Below are positions 1 through 7,194 of a stretch of 7,673 bases of DNA, piece by piece. The stretch spans positions 1-7,673 of the forward strand of contig JAAYRN010000042.1 in the NCBI GenBank assembly GCA_012518765.1. Reading direction: 5' to 3'. How positions within the stretch are numbered: the stretch's first letter is position 1; the number at the start of each line of letters is the position of its first letter. Both the position numbers and the translations under genes were made by a program. Source of the stretch: Bacteroidales bacterium (lineage in GTDB: Bacteria > Bacteroidota > Bacteroidia > Bacteroidales > WCHB1-69). The notes beneath the pieces were generated by a model. The model did not search any database. It saw only the letters and a program-made list of their open reading frames with translations, and was not told the DNA's origin.

Positions 1-632
1 GATTATAAAATAGATATTTTAATAGAATCGGGGCCCAATGCACGCAATGTACAAATAGGATTAAATCAATTTACATTGGTTGGAGCAACAACACGTTCGG
101 GATTGCTTACAGCTCCTTTACGTTCCAGATTTGGAATTAATTTACGGCTAAACTATTATGATTCATCTATTTAGAACAAATTATTACTCGTTCAGCTTCT
201 ATTTTAAAAATAGATATAAAGGAAGATGCTGCTTACGAAATAGCCAGACGTAGTCGGGGGACCCCCCGAATTGCCAATCTTTTATTAAGAAGAGTGAGGG
301 ACTTTGCCCAAATCAAAGGCAAAGGAATTATTGACCTTGAAATTGCAAAATACGGATTAACTGCCTTAAATGTAGACATGTACGGATTAGATGAAATGGA
401 TAATAAAATACTGCAAACCATTATTTTAAAATTTAAAGGAGGACCTGTCGGGATTTCGACCATAGCAACTGCTGTTGGTGAAGACGCAGGAACCATAGAA
501 GAAGTATACGAACCTTTTTTGATACAAGAAGGATTTTTAGTTCGTACTCCGCGTGGAAGAGAAGCTACCGATTTGGCATATAGTCATTTGAATATAAAAA
601 GAGAAGATGCTATAAATCCATTATTATTTTAA
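1..632 (+). CDS. ruvB: Holliday junction branch migration helicase RuvB, 3' part, apparently frameshifted
   Basis: RuvB is the AAA+ hexameric motor that, with RuvA, drives branch migration of Holliday junctions during recombinational repair. The window begins inside the gene, at roughly residue 130 of a ~340-residue family. Frame 1 (1-171) encodes the central AAA+ region, with GATTR (82-96) in the sensor 1 area and PLRSRFG (115-135), which contains the arginine finger. This frame then meets a TAG at 172-174. The rest of RuvB continues without a break in frame 3 from about 171: the sensor 2 motif SRGTPR, then [13 protein letters not shown], then the C-terminal winged helix with GGPVGIS and RTPRGREAT, ending at TAA 630-632. 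One missing T in the CTATTTAG run near 166-173 explains the switch. Both halves are well conserved, so this is either a very recent mutation or a base-call error. The GTG at 294 is an internal codon, not a separate gene start. Family assignment is secure; functionality is unknown. Confidence 0.9.
254..269. repeat. GC-rich inverted repeat inside ruvB
   Basis: TCGGGGG at 254-260 and CCCCCGA at 263-269 are perfect reverse complements separated by 2 bases. The surrounding DNA is strongly AT-rich. The segment encodes the sensor 2 residues SRGTPR, so the protein explains part of the composition, but the codons CGG-GGG-ACC-CCC-CGA are all GC-rich choices. The repeat is seen directly; any function is unknown. 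With only 2 bases between arms, a hairpin would have to open its innermost pairs. Confidence 0.5.
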
Positions 633-647
633 TCGAAACAAAGATTT

Positions 648-1355
648 ATGAAAAAACACATTCCTAATTTTATTACTCTACTTAATTTATCTTCAGGTGT
701 AATTGCTATTTGGATAGCTATGCATAATGAGTTAAAATTAGCAGCTATTATGGTGATTGTTGCCGCCGTATTCGATTTTTTTGATGGATTTTCAGCTCGC
801 TTATTGCATGTAAAAACCAACATAGGAAAAGAATTAGATTCCCTGTCCGATGTAGTTTATTTTGGCGTAGCTCCTGCTATTATTGTCAGTCAGTTATATG
901 CAAAAATATATGGACTTTCTATAGATAATTTAGGGTTAAATATAATGATATTATGTTTTCCAATAATTTATGTTTGTTGTGCCTCGCTACGATTAGCCAA
1001 ATTTAATTTAGATAGCGAACAAACCGAACATTTTAAAGGATTACCTACTCCCGCAGCTGCTTTTGTGTTGATTTCATTGCCTTTTTTTGAAATGAATAAA
1101 TACACTACCATCGTTCTTAGTGGTATATTACTTTTACTTTCTGTACTAATGGTATCTAAATTGTATTTATTTAGTCTTAAATTTCAAAATTTGAAACTAA
1201 AGGATAATCTTTTTCGTTATATTCTAATAATTATAGGAGGTATATTGCTAAGTGTATTTTTATTAAAAGCAATACCTTTTATTATTTTAATGTATATATT
1301 ATTGTCAATAATTGAAAATCAGTATAGTAAAAAGTTTAACATAAAAAAAATATGA
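648..1355 (+). CDS. pssA: CDP-diacylglycerol--serine O-phosphatidyltransferase (phosphatidylserine synthase)
   Basis: This integral membrane enzyme transfers the phosphatidyl group from CDP-diacylglycerol to L-serine, giving phosphatidylserine and CMP. It is the committed step toward phosphatidylethanolamine. The CDP-alcohol phosphatidyltransferase signature DxxDGxxARx8GxxxDxxxD is complete: D43, D46, G47, A50, R51, G60, D64, D68; these residues bind the metal and the CDP group. The PssA-type segment LRLAKFN followed by GLPTPAAA (about residues 114-138) separates it from phosphatidylglycerophosphate synthases. Hydrophobic segments lie near residues 12-26, 30-44, 70-86, 97-113, 131-147, 152-171, 190-206 and 208-222, and the tail is lysine-rich. 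The length of 235 residues is normal for the short membrane-bound PssA type. The ATG lies 15 bp after the ruvB stop, and the stop overlaps the next gene as ATGA, suggesting co-transcription and translational coupling. Confidence 0.93.
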   Translation: MKKHIPNFITLLNLSSGVIAIWIAMHNELKLAAIMVIVAAVFDFFDGFSARLLHVKTNIGKELDSLSDVVYFGVAPAIIVSQLYAKIYGLSIDNLGLNIMILCFPIIYVCCASLRLAKFNLDSEQTEHFKGLPTPAAAFVLISLPFFEMNKYTTIVLSGILLLLSVLMVSKLYLFSLKFQNLKLKDNLFRYILIIIGGILLSVFLLKAIPFIILMYILLSIIENQYSKKFNIKKI

Positions 1356-2119
1356 GAAGATATATATTCTATATATTGGTAATTGGCTCTGTATTATTTA
1401 CATCGTGCAAGGTTTTTTTGCCTTCGCGTATGCTGAAAGTAACATCAAAGGAACAAGTATCCAGTTTTTCAGAAGTAAAACAACCCGAAGAATATAGAAT
1501 TGCCCCCAACGATGTGTTGAGTATAAATGTGTATTATCAACATGGAGAAGATTTTTTAGACATGTTTTCTACGGCAGATATTCGTAATATGTCAAGAAAT
1601 ACAGATCCAAACATAGGCATTGAGTTTTTGGTTGAATTTGACGGTAAAATTAAGCTACCTTATTTAGGGTATGTTAAAATAGATAGTTTGACCATACGAG
1701 AGGCTTCTGAGTATTTAGAAAGAGAATATTCAGAATACCTCAATGGACCAATGGTGCGACTTAAAGTTACTAATAAACGAGTTACTGTATTCCCGGGAGG
1801 AAGTGGAGGTTCGGCAAAAGTCATTAATTTGGTAAATAACAATACTACTTTGGTAGAAGCATTGGCTTTAGCAGGAGGAATTCACGACGGCAAGGCGTAT
1901 AGAATTAAATTAATTCGTGGAAATTTGAAAGATCCAATTATCTATCAAATTGATTTGTCGACAGTTGATGGACTCAAAGAAGCAGATTTAGTTCTTCAAG
2001 CCAACGATATTATTTATGTAGAACCCGCCAAAGTGGTTACTCAGTTTATGAGAGAATTTAATCCATATCTTTCTTTAACCAATACTGTTTTATTAGTATT
2101 ACAATTAATTTTAAGATAA
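1352..2119 (+). CDS. wza: Polysaccharide export outer-membrane lipoprotein, Wza/GumB type
   Basis: Proteins of this family form the outer-membrane and periplasmic channel through which capsular or exopolysaccharide leaves the cell, working with a Wzc-type inner-membrane partner. A lipoprotein signal peptide is visible: MRRYIF, a hydrophobic core, then LFTSC with the lipidated cysteine at C19. The Phe at -3 is a relaxed lipobox. Residues ~48-140 form the polysaccharide export domain (YRIAPNDVLSINV, DGKIKLPYLGYV), and ~143-225 form one SLBB domain (VFPGGSGG, NNNTTLVEALALAGGI, QANDIIYVEP). Residues ~238-254 are a hydrophobic C-terminal helix that could span the outer membrane as the Wza C-terminal helix does. 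At 255 residues it is shorter than E. coli Wza (about 380), consistent with fewer SLBB repeats. Its start codon overlaps the pssA stop and the kinase gene follows after 6 bp. The symbol is a family label; the exported polymer is not known. Confidence 0.9.
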   Translation: MRRYIFYILVIGSVLFTSCKVFLPSRMLKVTSKEQVSSFSEVKQPEEYRIAPNDVLSINVYYQHGEDFLDMFSTADIRNMSRNTDPNIGIEFLVEFDGKIKLPYLGYVKIDSLTIREASEYLEREYSEYLNGPMVRLKVTNKRVTVFPGGSGGSAKVINLVNNNTTLVEALALAGGIHDGKAYRIKLIRGNLKDPIIYQIDLSTVDGLKEADLVLQANDIIYVEPAKVVTQFMREFNPYLSLTNTVLLVLQLILR

Positions 2120-2125
2120 AATTCT

Positions 2126-4663
2126 ATGGAAAAGAAAATATCAACACTTAACAACGAAGAATTAAATTTTAAGATAGTATTTATTATTTTAAAAAGATTT
2201 TGGTATGTACTGCCTACCTTACTATTAATTGCCATTATAAGTTCTTTTTTGTACCTACGATTTACACCCAGTATTTATCAGGCAAAGGCTGTTATTCAGG
2301 ATGATAAAAACAATAACGAAGATATTTTGAAAAAAGCCTTTAGTGGAGTTCCCACACGATATATAGGCGATGCAAGCAGTATATTGAAAGCCGTAAATTT
2401 TATTACTTCGCCCGTGTTTTTAGATGAAGTATTGGATAAACTTCCTTTAGATGTTGATTATCACCGAAAAAAAATTATTCGCGAAGTAGAAATATTTCCA
2501 GAAAGACCGTTTGAAGTAAAAATAGATTATTTACATCCAAGATTATACAACAAACCCATAGATATTTCTTTTATTTCTGAAGAAAAAGGAGAAATATCTT
2601 ATGCATTAAACGATAAAACATTTAAATATACTTTTAATATATATCCCAATTCATTAGATATTATATACAATACACCCGAAATACGATTTCGATTAAATTT
2701 TAACGTCCCATTAAAATCACAATTATCCACATCTTATTACATTGTAGTACCAGATTCGATTTCGAAAAATAGAAAATATAGAAACAATTTAAATGTTTCA
2801 TCCGATCCAGATGAGTCGGGGAGTATAACCATATCTTTAAAACATACCTGCCCCCAAAAAGCAAGTATTATCGTAAATGCAGTAGTAGAAGAGTTTAAAA
2901 ACTTTTATCTTGAAAAAGAAAAAGAAAGTTATACAAGTGTTTTGCGATATATAGACGAGCAGTTGTTGTACTGGGAAGAAGAAGTAAGAAATACTGAAAA
3001 AGCCTTAGATGAATATAAAAAAGAACACAGTATAGATAAAATTGAATTTTATTTTCAAAACATGGATAAAATTCAACCCGAACTTGAAAAAGCTGAAGAA
3101 GAGCTTGTTATAATAGAAAAAAATGAGAAAGTTCTGAACAATATTTTAACGACGTTAAAAAATGATTTAGAAAAGAAAGAAGATATAGATATTTATTTTT
3201 TATTAGCACAAATTATTGGAAGTGATTTTCAAAAATCATTGAGTACTACCTTAGAAACCTTACAAAAATTACTAATAGAAAAGGAAACTTTATTATACAA
3301 TTACACTGTTAATAGTGGGAAAATCAAACAGATAAATTATAGTATAGAAACGCAAAAGAAACTCATTCAAGAAGCGGTAAAAGTATCGCTTGATAACCTT
3401 CAAAAAGATAAAATAAAACTTATAGAAACCATCAATTTATACGAAGGTTCTTTGTATTTACAGCAAGATTATTCGAAAATGATGGGATTGAAAAAACTAC
3501 AAAATTTAGCCGAAGTAAGCACTATTTCATATAATAAACTATTAGAAGCAAAAATTTCTTATTCTATCATTAGAGCTGGAGTTGTGTCGCCTTACATCGT
3601 ATTAGAAAGTGCAACATCTGCATTAAGCCCAATTTCGCCTAAAAAGAATATGGCTTTTTTGATTAGTTTGGTGATTGCATTTGCCTTGGGATTCGGATTT
3701 TTATTTGTTAAATATTTGTTCTACAATGAAATACAAGACGCACAAGATGTTACCAATTATACAGATATTCCTTTCTTAGGAGTAGTTCCAAAATACTCCG
3801 AAAAACAACTTGAAAGTTCCCAAATGATAGTAGATAAATATCCTAAATCTGCTATTGCCGAAGCAATGAGGCAATTAAGAACAAATCTACAATTTATAGA
3901 TAATGAACAAGGGGCAAAAGTCGTATCTATTACATCTACTGTTCCCGGTGAAGGAAAAACATTTATAGCCATTAATCTTGCTGCCATTATTACTTATTCG
4001 GGGAAAAAGGTAATAATATTAGATTTAGATGTGCGGAAACCGAAAATTCATAAAGCCATTGAAGACCCCGAAACTCCAATTATGAATACAAAAGGGATGA
4101 GTAATATTTTGGCAGGGACTCATACATGGGAAGAATGTATCAAAGAAAGTCGACTCAAAAATCTATATTTTATTACTGCTGGAAAAATTCCACCCAATCC
4201 TTCCGAACTTATTTTATCGGAACGAATGAATATTTTGTTAGAAGAATTAAAGAAAACGTTTGATTATATCGTGATAGATAATCCTCCCATTGGTATTTTG
4301 GCAGACGCTATGCATAGTTTGCAAGTGGCTGATTATCCAATTTATATACTAAGGTCTATGTATTCTTATCGTCCGTTTATACATTCTATGGAAAATTTAA
4401 AAGAAAACTGTAACGTTAAAAATCTTTCTTTTGTTTTAAACGATATGAGTTTTTCTACCCATAAAAACTACAGCGGATACAATTATTTTTATGGAAAATA
4501 TGGATATGGAAGATACAGCTCTTACCGATATGGGGCTTATGCTTACGGATACAATTATGAAGAAACATACGAAGGTATGCATAAACAGTCTTTTTTAAGA
4601 AGGAGGCTACAAAAAATGAGATTTCATCGAATAATAAAACATTTCACTAAAAAAAATGATTAA
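2126..4663 (+). CDS. wzc: Wzc-type polysaccharide co-polymerase fused to a BY-family tyrosine autokinase
   Basis: This inner-membrane protein (845 aa) controls chain length and export of polysaccharide and autophosphorylates on tyrosines. A Wzz-like part begins with a membrane segment at ~25-45, followed by a long periplasmic region with predicted coiled coil (about 262-420, rich in E and K). A short proline motif, SPISPKK (501-507), precedes the second membrane segment (~509-530). The cytoplasmic kinase has the oligomerisation motif EX2RX2R (E579, R582, R585), Walker A TVPGEGKT (605-612, K611), Walker A' ILDLDVR (D633, D635, R637) and Walker B DYIVIDNPP (713-721, D718). The Asn after D718 replaces the more usual Thr or Ser. 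Residues 781-817 hold 14 tyrosines, the autophosphorylation cluster, and a basic 28-residue tail follows. Fusion of both modules in one chain is the Gram-negative arrangement. It lies 6 bp after the lipoprotein gene, its expected partner. No phosphatase of the Wzb type is visible here. Confidence 0.93.
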   Translation: MEKKISTLNNEELNFKIVFIILKRFWYVLPTLLLIAIISSFLYLRFTPSIYQAKAVIQDDKNNNEDILKKAFSGVPTRYIGDASSILKAVNFITSPVFLDEVLDKLPLDVDYHRKKIIREVEIFPERPFEVKIDYLHPRLYNKPIDISFISEEKGEISYALNDKTFKYTFNIYPNSLDIIYNTPEIRFRLNFNVPLKSQLSTSYYIVVPDSISKNRKYRNNLNVSSDPDESGSITISLKHTCPQKASIIVNAVVEEFKNFYLEKEKESYTSVLRYIDEQLLYWEEEVRNTEKALDEYKKEHSIDKIEFYFQNMDKIQPELEKAEEELVIIEKNEKVLNNILTTLKNDLEKKEDIDIYFLLAQIIGSDFQKSLSTTLETLQKLLIEKETLLYNYTVNSGKIKQINYSIETQKKLIQEAVKVSLDNLQKDKIKLIETINLYEGSLYLQQDYSKMMGLKKLQNLAEVSTISYNKLLEAKISYSIIRAGVVSPYIVLESATSALSPISPKKNMAFLISLVIAFALGFGFLFVKYLFYNEIQDAQDVTNYTDIPFLGVVPKYSEKQLESSQMIVDKYPKSAIAEAMRQLRTNLQFIDNEQGAKVVSITSTVPGEGKTFIAINLAAIITYSGKKVIILDLDVRKPKIHKAIEDPETPIMNTKGMSNILAGTHTWEECIKESRLKNLYFITAGKIPPNPSELILSERMNILLEELKKTFDYIVIDNPPIGILADAMHSLQVADYPIYILRSMYSYRPFIHSMENLKENCNVKNLSFVLNDMSFSTHKNYSGYNYFYGKYGYGRYSSYRYGAYAYGYNYEETYEGMHKQSFLRRRLQKMRFHRIIKHFTKKND

Positions 4664-4669
4664 ATTCTA

Positions 4670-5212
4670 ATGAAAGTTACACCTACAAATATACCGGATG
4701 TAATTATAATACAGCCTAATGTATATAAAGACCATAGGGGGTATTTCTTTGAATCGTATAATAAGAACGTTTTTGAAATGCTTCGTATAACCCATCAGTT
4801 TGTTCAAGACAATCAATCTTTATCAAAGAAAAACGTCATACGAGGGCTTCATTTTCAAAAACCTCCCTACGCTCAAGCAAAATTAGTACGGGTAGTTTGT
4901 GGGGCTGTATTAGATGTAGCGGTTGATATACGTAAAAAATCGCCTTTTTATGGACAATATGCGATGGTAAAATTAACGGCTGAAGAAAACAATATGCTCT
5001 GGATACCCGAAGGTTTTGCTCATGGATTTGTAGCTTTGGAAGACGATACAATCCTTAGTTATAAAACAAGTAACTATTACAATAAAGACTCGGAAGGAAC
5101 CATACGCTGGAACGATAAAACATTAAATATTCCTTGGAATATATCCAATCCCATTGTTTCGGAAAAAGATGAGGAAGGTATTTCCTTTAAAGATTTTATA
5201 ACCCCATTTTAA
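4670..5212 (+). CDS. rfbC: dTDP-4-dehydrorhamnose 3,5-epimerase (RmlC)
   Basis: RmlC epimerises C3 and C5 of dTDP-4-keto-6-deoxy-glucose to give dTDP-4-dehydrorhamnose, the third step toward dTDP-L-rhamnose, in the cytoplasm. The 180-residue length and cupin fold motifs match the family: DHRGYFFESY (21-30), RGLHFQ with the catalytic base H61, K71, the second conserved histidine in GFAHGF (H118), and LSYKTSNYY with Y131 at the position of the catalytic acid. D167 in SEKD fits the aspartate that pairs with the catalytic histidine. Relatives that perform only 3-epimerisation or make other deoxysugars share most of this pattern, so the exact sugar is inferred. The gene starts 6 bp after the kinase stop, so it is very likely co-transcribed with the export genes and supplies a sugar donor to the exported polymer or to another surface glycan. 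The partner genes rmlA, rmlB and rmlD are not in this window. Confidence 0.92.
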   Translation: MKVTPTNIPDVIIIQPNVYKDHRGYFFESYNKNVFEMLRITHQFVQDNQSLSKKNVIRGLHFQKPPYAQAKLVRVVCGAVLDVAVDIRKKSPFYGQYAMVKLTAEENNMLWIPEGFAHGFVALEDDTILSYKTSNYYNKDSEGTIRWNDKTLNIPWNISNPIVSEKDEEGISFKDFITPF

Positions 5213-5222
5213 AGGTAATAAT

Positions 5223-5939
5223 TTATAATTCTAATTTTTCACATGCAAAAAAGGCAGCATTTTGTTCAGCTCCTTTAATGTTGTAATCACAGCCTTCGGC
5301 TACAAATTCATTGTCAACAAACAATTGAATAACATATTGTTTCCTTTTATTATATATAATTTCGTTGGCTATTTTATATTCAATTTTATGTTTTAATTTT
5401 TGAGACCAAGCCAAAATTTTCCCTTTGTAATTTGAGTTTACTCTGGCAAGCATGTCTATGTCAACATGGATGTTTATAATTTTTTCTATAAATATTTTTC
5501 TCGTAAAATTATATCCTTTATCCATATACAGAGCTCCTATAAATGCTTCTAAAGCATTACCAAGAATAGATTCACATACCTTGAAATTACGATCGTTGGT
5601 TTTAATCAACGTATCCAATCCTATTTTACGGCTTAGTTTATTTAAATGATTTCCATTCAAAACACGAGAACGAAGTTCGGTTAAAAAACCTTCGTTTGCC
5701 AAGGGATATTTTTTGTATAAAAAATCAGCAATAATAACACTCAATACCGCATCTCCTAAAAATTCAAGACGTTCGTTGTTTTCATTTTTTCCATTTTCCG
5801 ATGGAATAGATTTGTGTATCAGTGCTTTTTTATAAATGAGAAGTTTTTTGGGAGAAAATCCAAAAGTATTTCTGATGTATGATTTTAGAGCTTTGTCTTC
5901 GTTTTTCGATAAATTAGAAGAAAATAAATTAATATTCAT
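5223..5939 (-). CDS. rnc: Ribonuclease III
   Basis: RNase III cleaves double-stranded RNA and processes the rRNA precursor and some mRNAs in the cytoplasm. I start it at the ATG at 5939-5937, giving 238 aa. An in-frame ATG at 5981 would add 14 residues and lie 53 bases inside fabF, whereas the chosen start overlaps fabF by only 11 bases, is preceded by a purine stretch (AAGAAAT), and gives the usual length. In this numbering the signature NERLEFLGD carries E56, E59 and D63, and the HKS motif is upstream. The second catalytic segment reads GNALEAFIGALY, with N128 where E. coli has D114, and E145 of the longer form (E131 here) matching E117. Residues ~171-238 form the double-stranded RNA-binding domain (KGKILAWSQK, KGAEQNAAFFA). 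It is last in the acpP-fabF-rnc cluster and converges on rfbC with 10 bp between stops. Confidence 0.93.
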   Translation of the reverse strand: MNINLFSSNLSKNEDKALKSYIRNTFGFSPKKLLIYKKALIHKSIPSENGKNENNERLEFLGDAVLSVIIADFLYKKYPLANEGFLTELRSRVLNGNHLNKLSRKIGLDTLIKTNDRNFKVCESILGNALEAFIGALYMDKGYNFTRKIFIEKIINIHVDIDMLARVNSNYKGKILAWSQKLKHKIEYKIANEIIYNKRKQYVIQLFVDNEFVAEGCDYNIKGAEQNAAFFACEKLEL

Positions 5940-7185
5940 ATTTCTTAAAAGCGAGAGAGGTGTTTTGTCCTCCAAATCCAAAAGAATTGGACAAGGCTAC
6001 ATCTATTGTATGTTTTTGCGATGAATTAAAAACAAAATTCAAGTTTTCATCAAAAGCTTCGTCTAATTCAAAATGATTGATGGTAGGAGGGATGATGTTA
6101 TGTTTAATGGAAAGTATTGTAGCAATGGCTTCTACAACACCAGCAGCCCCCAATAAATGTCCAATCATTGATTTGTTAGCCGTTAGTTTTATTTTATATG
6201 CATGTTCTCCAAAAAGCGACATAATGGCTCTTACTTCGGCTATATCTCCCAAAGGAGTAGATGTTCCGTGCATATTAATATGATCTATCGCTTCTATAGG
6301 TAAATGAGCATCTTCCAACGCATTTTTCATGGCTAATTTGGCTCCTTCTCCCTCAGGATGTGGCGATGCTATATGAAAAGCATCTGCTGATAATCCTGCT
6401 CCTACCATTTCGGCATAAATGGGAGCTTTACGTGCCAATGCGTGTTCAAGACTTTCTAAAACAATGGTTCCTGCTCCTTCGCCCATTACAAAACCATCTC
6501 TGCCTTTATCAAAAGGACGAGAAGCTGTGGTGGGGTCATCGTTACGTCTCGAAATGGCTTGCATGGCGTTAAAGCCTGCAACACTTAGTTTGTTAATGGG
6601 AGCTTCTGCTCCTCCTACAACAACAATATTTGCCTTTCCTAAACGAATATAATTAAAAGCATCGGCTATAGCATTAGCTGAAGATGCACAAGCTGAGGAA
6701 GTGGTATAATTCAAACCTTTAAATCCATGTTGTATTGCAATGTGTCCCGCTGCAATACTTCCAATTACTTTTGTGATAACAAAGGGGTTAAGGTTTGGAA
6801 CTTCTTCTCCACTTTTAGCGTAAGCTTCACATTCATCAAATAAGCTACTATGTCCTCCCATTCCAGTCCCGAAAATAACACCTGCTTTTTCAAGATTAAT
6901 GGAGGAGGTATCAATACTTGCATCTTTTATTGCTTCATTAGCAGCTATGATGGCGTATTGAGTAAACGATGCTATTCTTCGAGCTTCTTTGGGTCCTAAC
7001 CAATCTAATATGTTAAAATCCTTAAGCTCGCATGCAAATTTCGTTTTAAAAAGAGAGGCATCAAAATGTTGGATAGGACGAGCCCCACTTACTCCTAAAA
7101 GTAAATTATTCCAATAGGATGTTGTATTATTTCCAATAGGAGTAAGTGACCCTAATCCTGTAACTACAACTCTATTTAAATTCAT
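5929..7185 (-). CDS. fabF: 3-oxoacyl-[acyl-carrier-protein] synthase II (FabF)
   Basis: FabF condenses malonyl-ACP with a growing acyl-ACP, extending fatty acids by two carbons in the cytoplasmic type II pathway. The 418-residue protein starts with the typical MNLNRVVVTGLGSLTPIG and has the full KAS II catalytic set: nucleophile C166 in TTSSACASSANA, H306 in NMHGTSTPLGD, K338 and H343 in NKSMIGHLLGAAG. The glycine-rich C-terminal motif SNSFGFGGQNTSLAF is intact. The Cys-His-His triad distinguishes it from FabH (Cys-His-Asn) and shows it is not a decarboxylating chain-length-factor homologue lacking the cysteine. It lies 16 bp downstream of acpP, whose product is its substrate carrier, and its last 11 bases overlap the start of rnc, so translation of rnc may be coupled to it. 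A hairpin at the acpP-fabF junction may tune its level relative to AcpP. Confidence 0.96.
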   Translation of the reverse strand: MNLNRVVVTGLGSLTPIGNNTTSYWNNLLLGVSGARPIQHFDASLFKTKFACELKDFNILDWLGPKEARRIASFTQYAIIAANEAIKDASIDTSSINLEKAGVIFGTGMGGHSSLFDECEAYAKSGEEVPNLNPFVITKVIGSIAAGHIAIQHGFKGLNYTTSSACASSANAIADAFNYIRLGKANIVVVGGAEAPINKLSVAGFNAMQAISRRNDDPTTASRPFDKGRDGFVMGEGAGTIVLESLEHALARKAPIYAEMVGAGLSADAFHIASPHPEGEGAKLAMKNALEDAHLPIEAIDHINMHGTSTPLGDIAEVRAIMSLFGEHAYKIKLTANKSMIGHLLGAAGVVEAIATILSIKHNIIPPTINHFELDEAFDENLNFVFNSSQKHTIDVALSNSFGFGGQNTSLAFKKYEY

Positions 7186-7194
7186 AAAATAAAG

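Noticed and set aside
233..496. Minus-strand open frame across ruvB
   Set aside because: It is antisense to conserved RuvB sequence, and its translation shows no domain or signal.
294..632. A stand-alone 112-residue gene starting at GTG 294
   Set aside because: The protein is the C-terminal part of RuvB, and conserved RuvB sequence continues upstream in the same frame to about 171, so the GTG is an internal Val codon after a frameshift.
2120..4669. Similar 6-base spacers (AATTCT and ATTCTA) before wzc and rfbC as a shared signal
   Set aside because: Such a short A/T-rich word is expected by chance here; it also occurs elsewhere, for example in rnc coding sequence near 5227.
4836..5051. Open frame on the minus strand inside rfbC
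   Set aside because: It lies wholly antisense to a well-supported gene, and its translation has no recognisable domain.
5172..5186. AGGAA/TTCCT hairpin near the end of rfbC as a terminator
   Set aside because: The stem is only 5 bp, it lies inside coding sequence, and no T-tract follows.
5940..5981. Upstream ATG for rnc at 5981
   Set aside because: It adds a 14-residue N-terminus inside fabF coding sequence, with a 53-base overlap. The ATG at 5939 gives the usual RNase III length and a typical short overlap.
6077..6652. Several plus-strand open frames across fabF
   Set aside because: They are antisense to intact, highly conserved FabF coding sequence and overlap one another in different frames, as chance shadows do.
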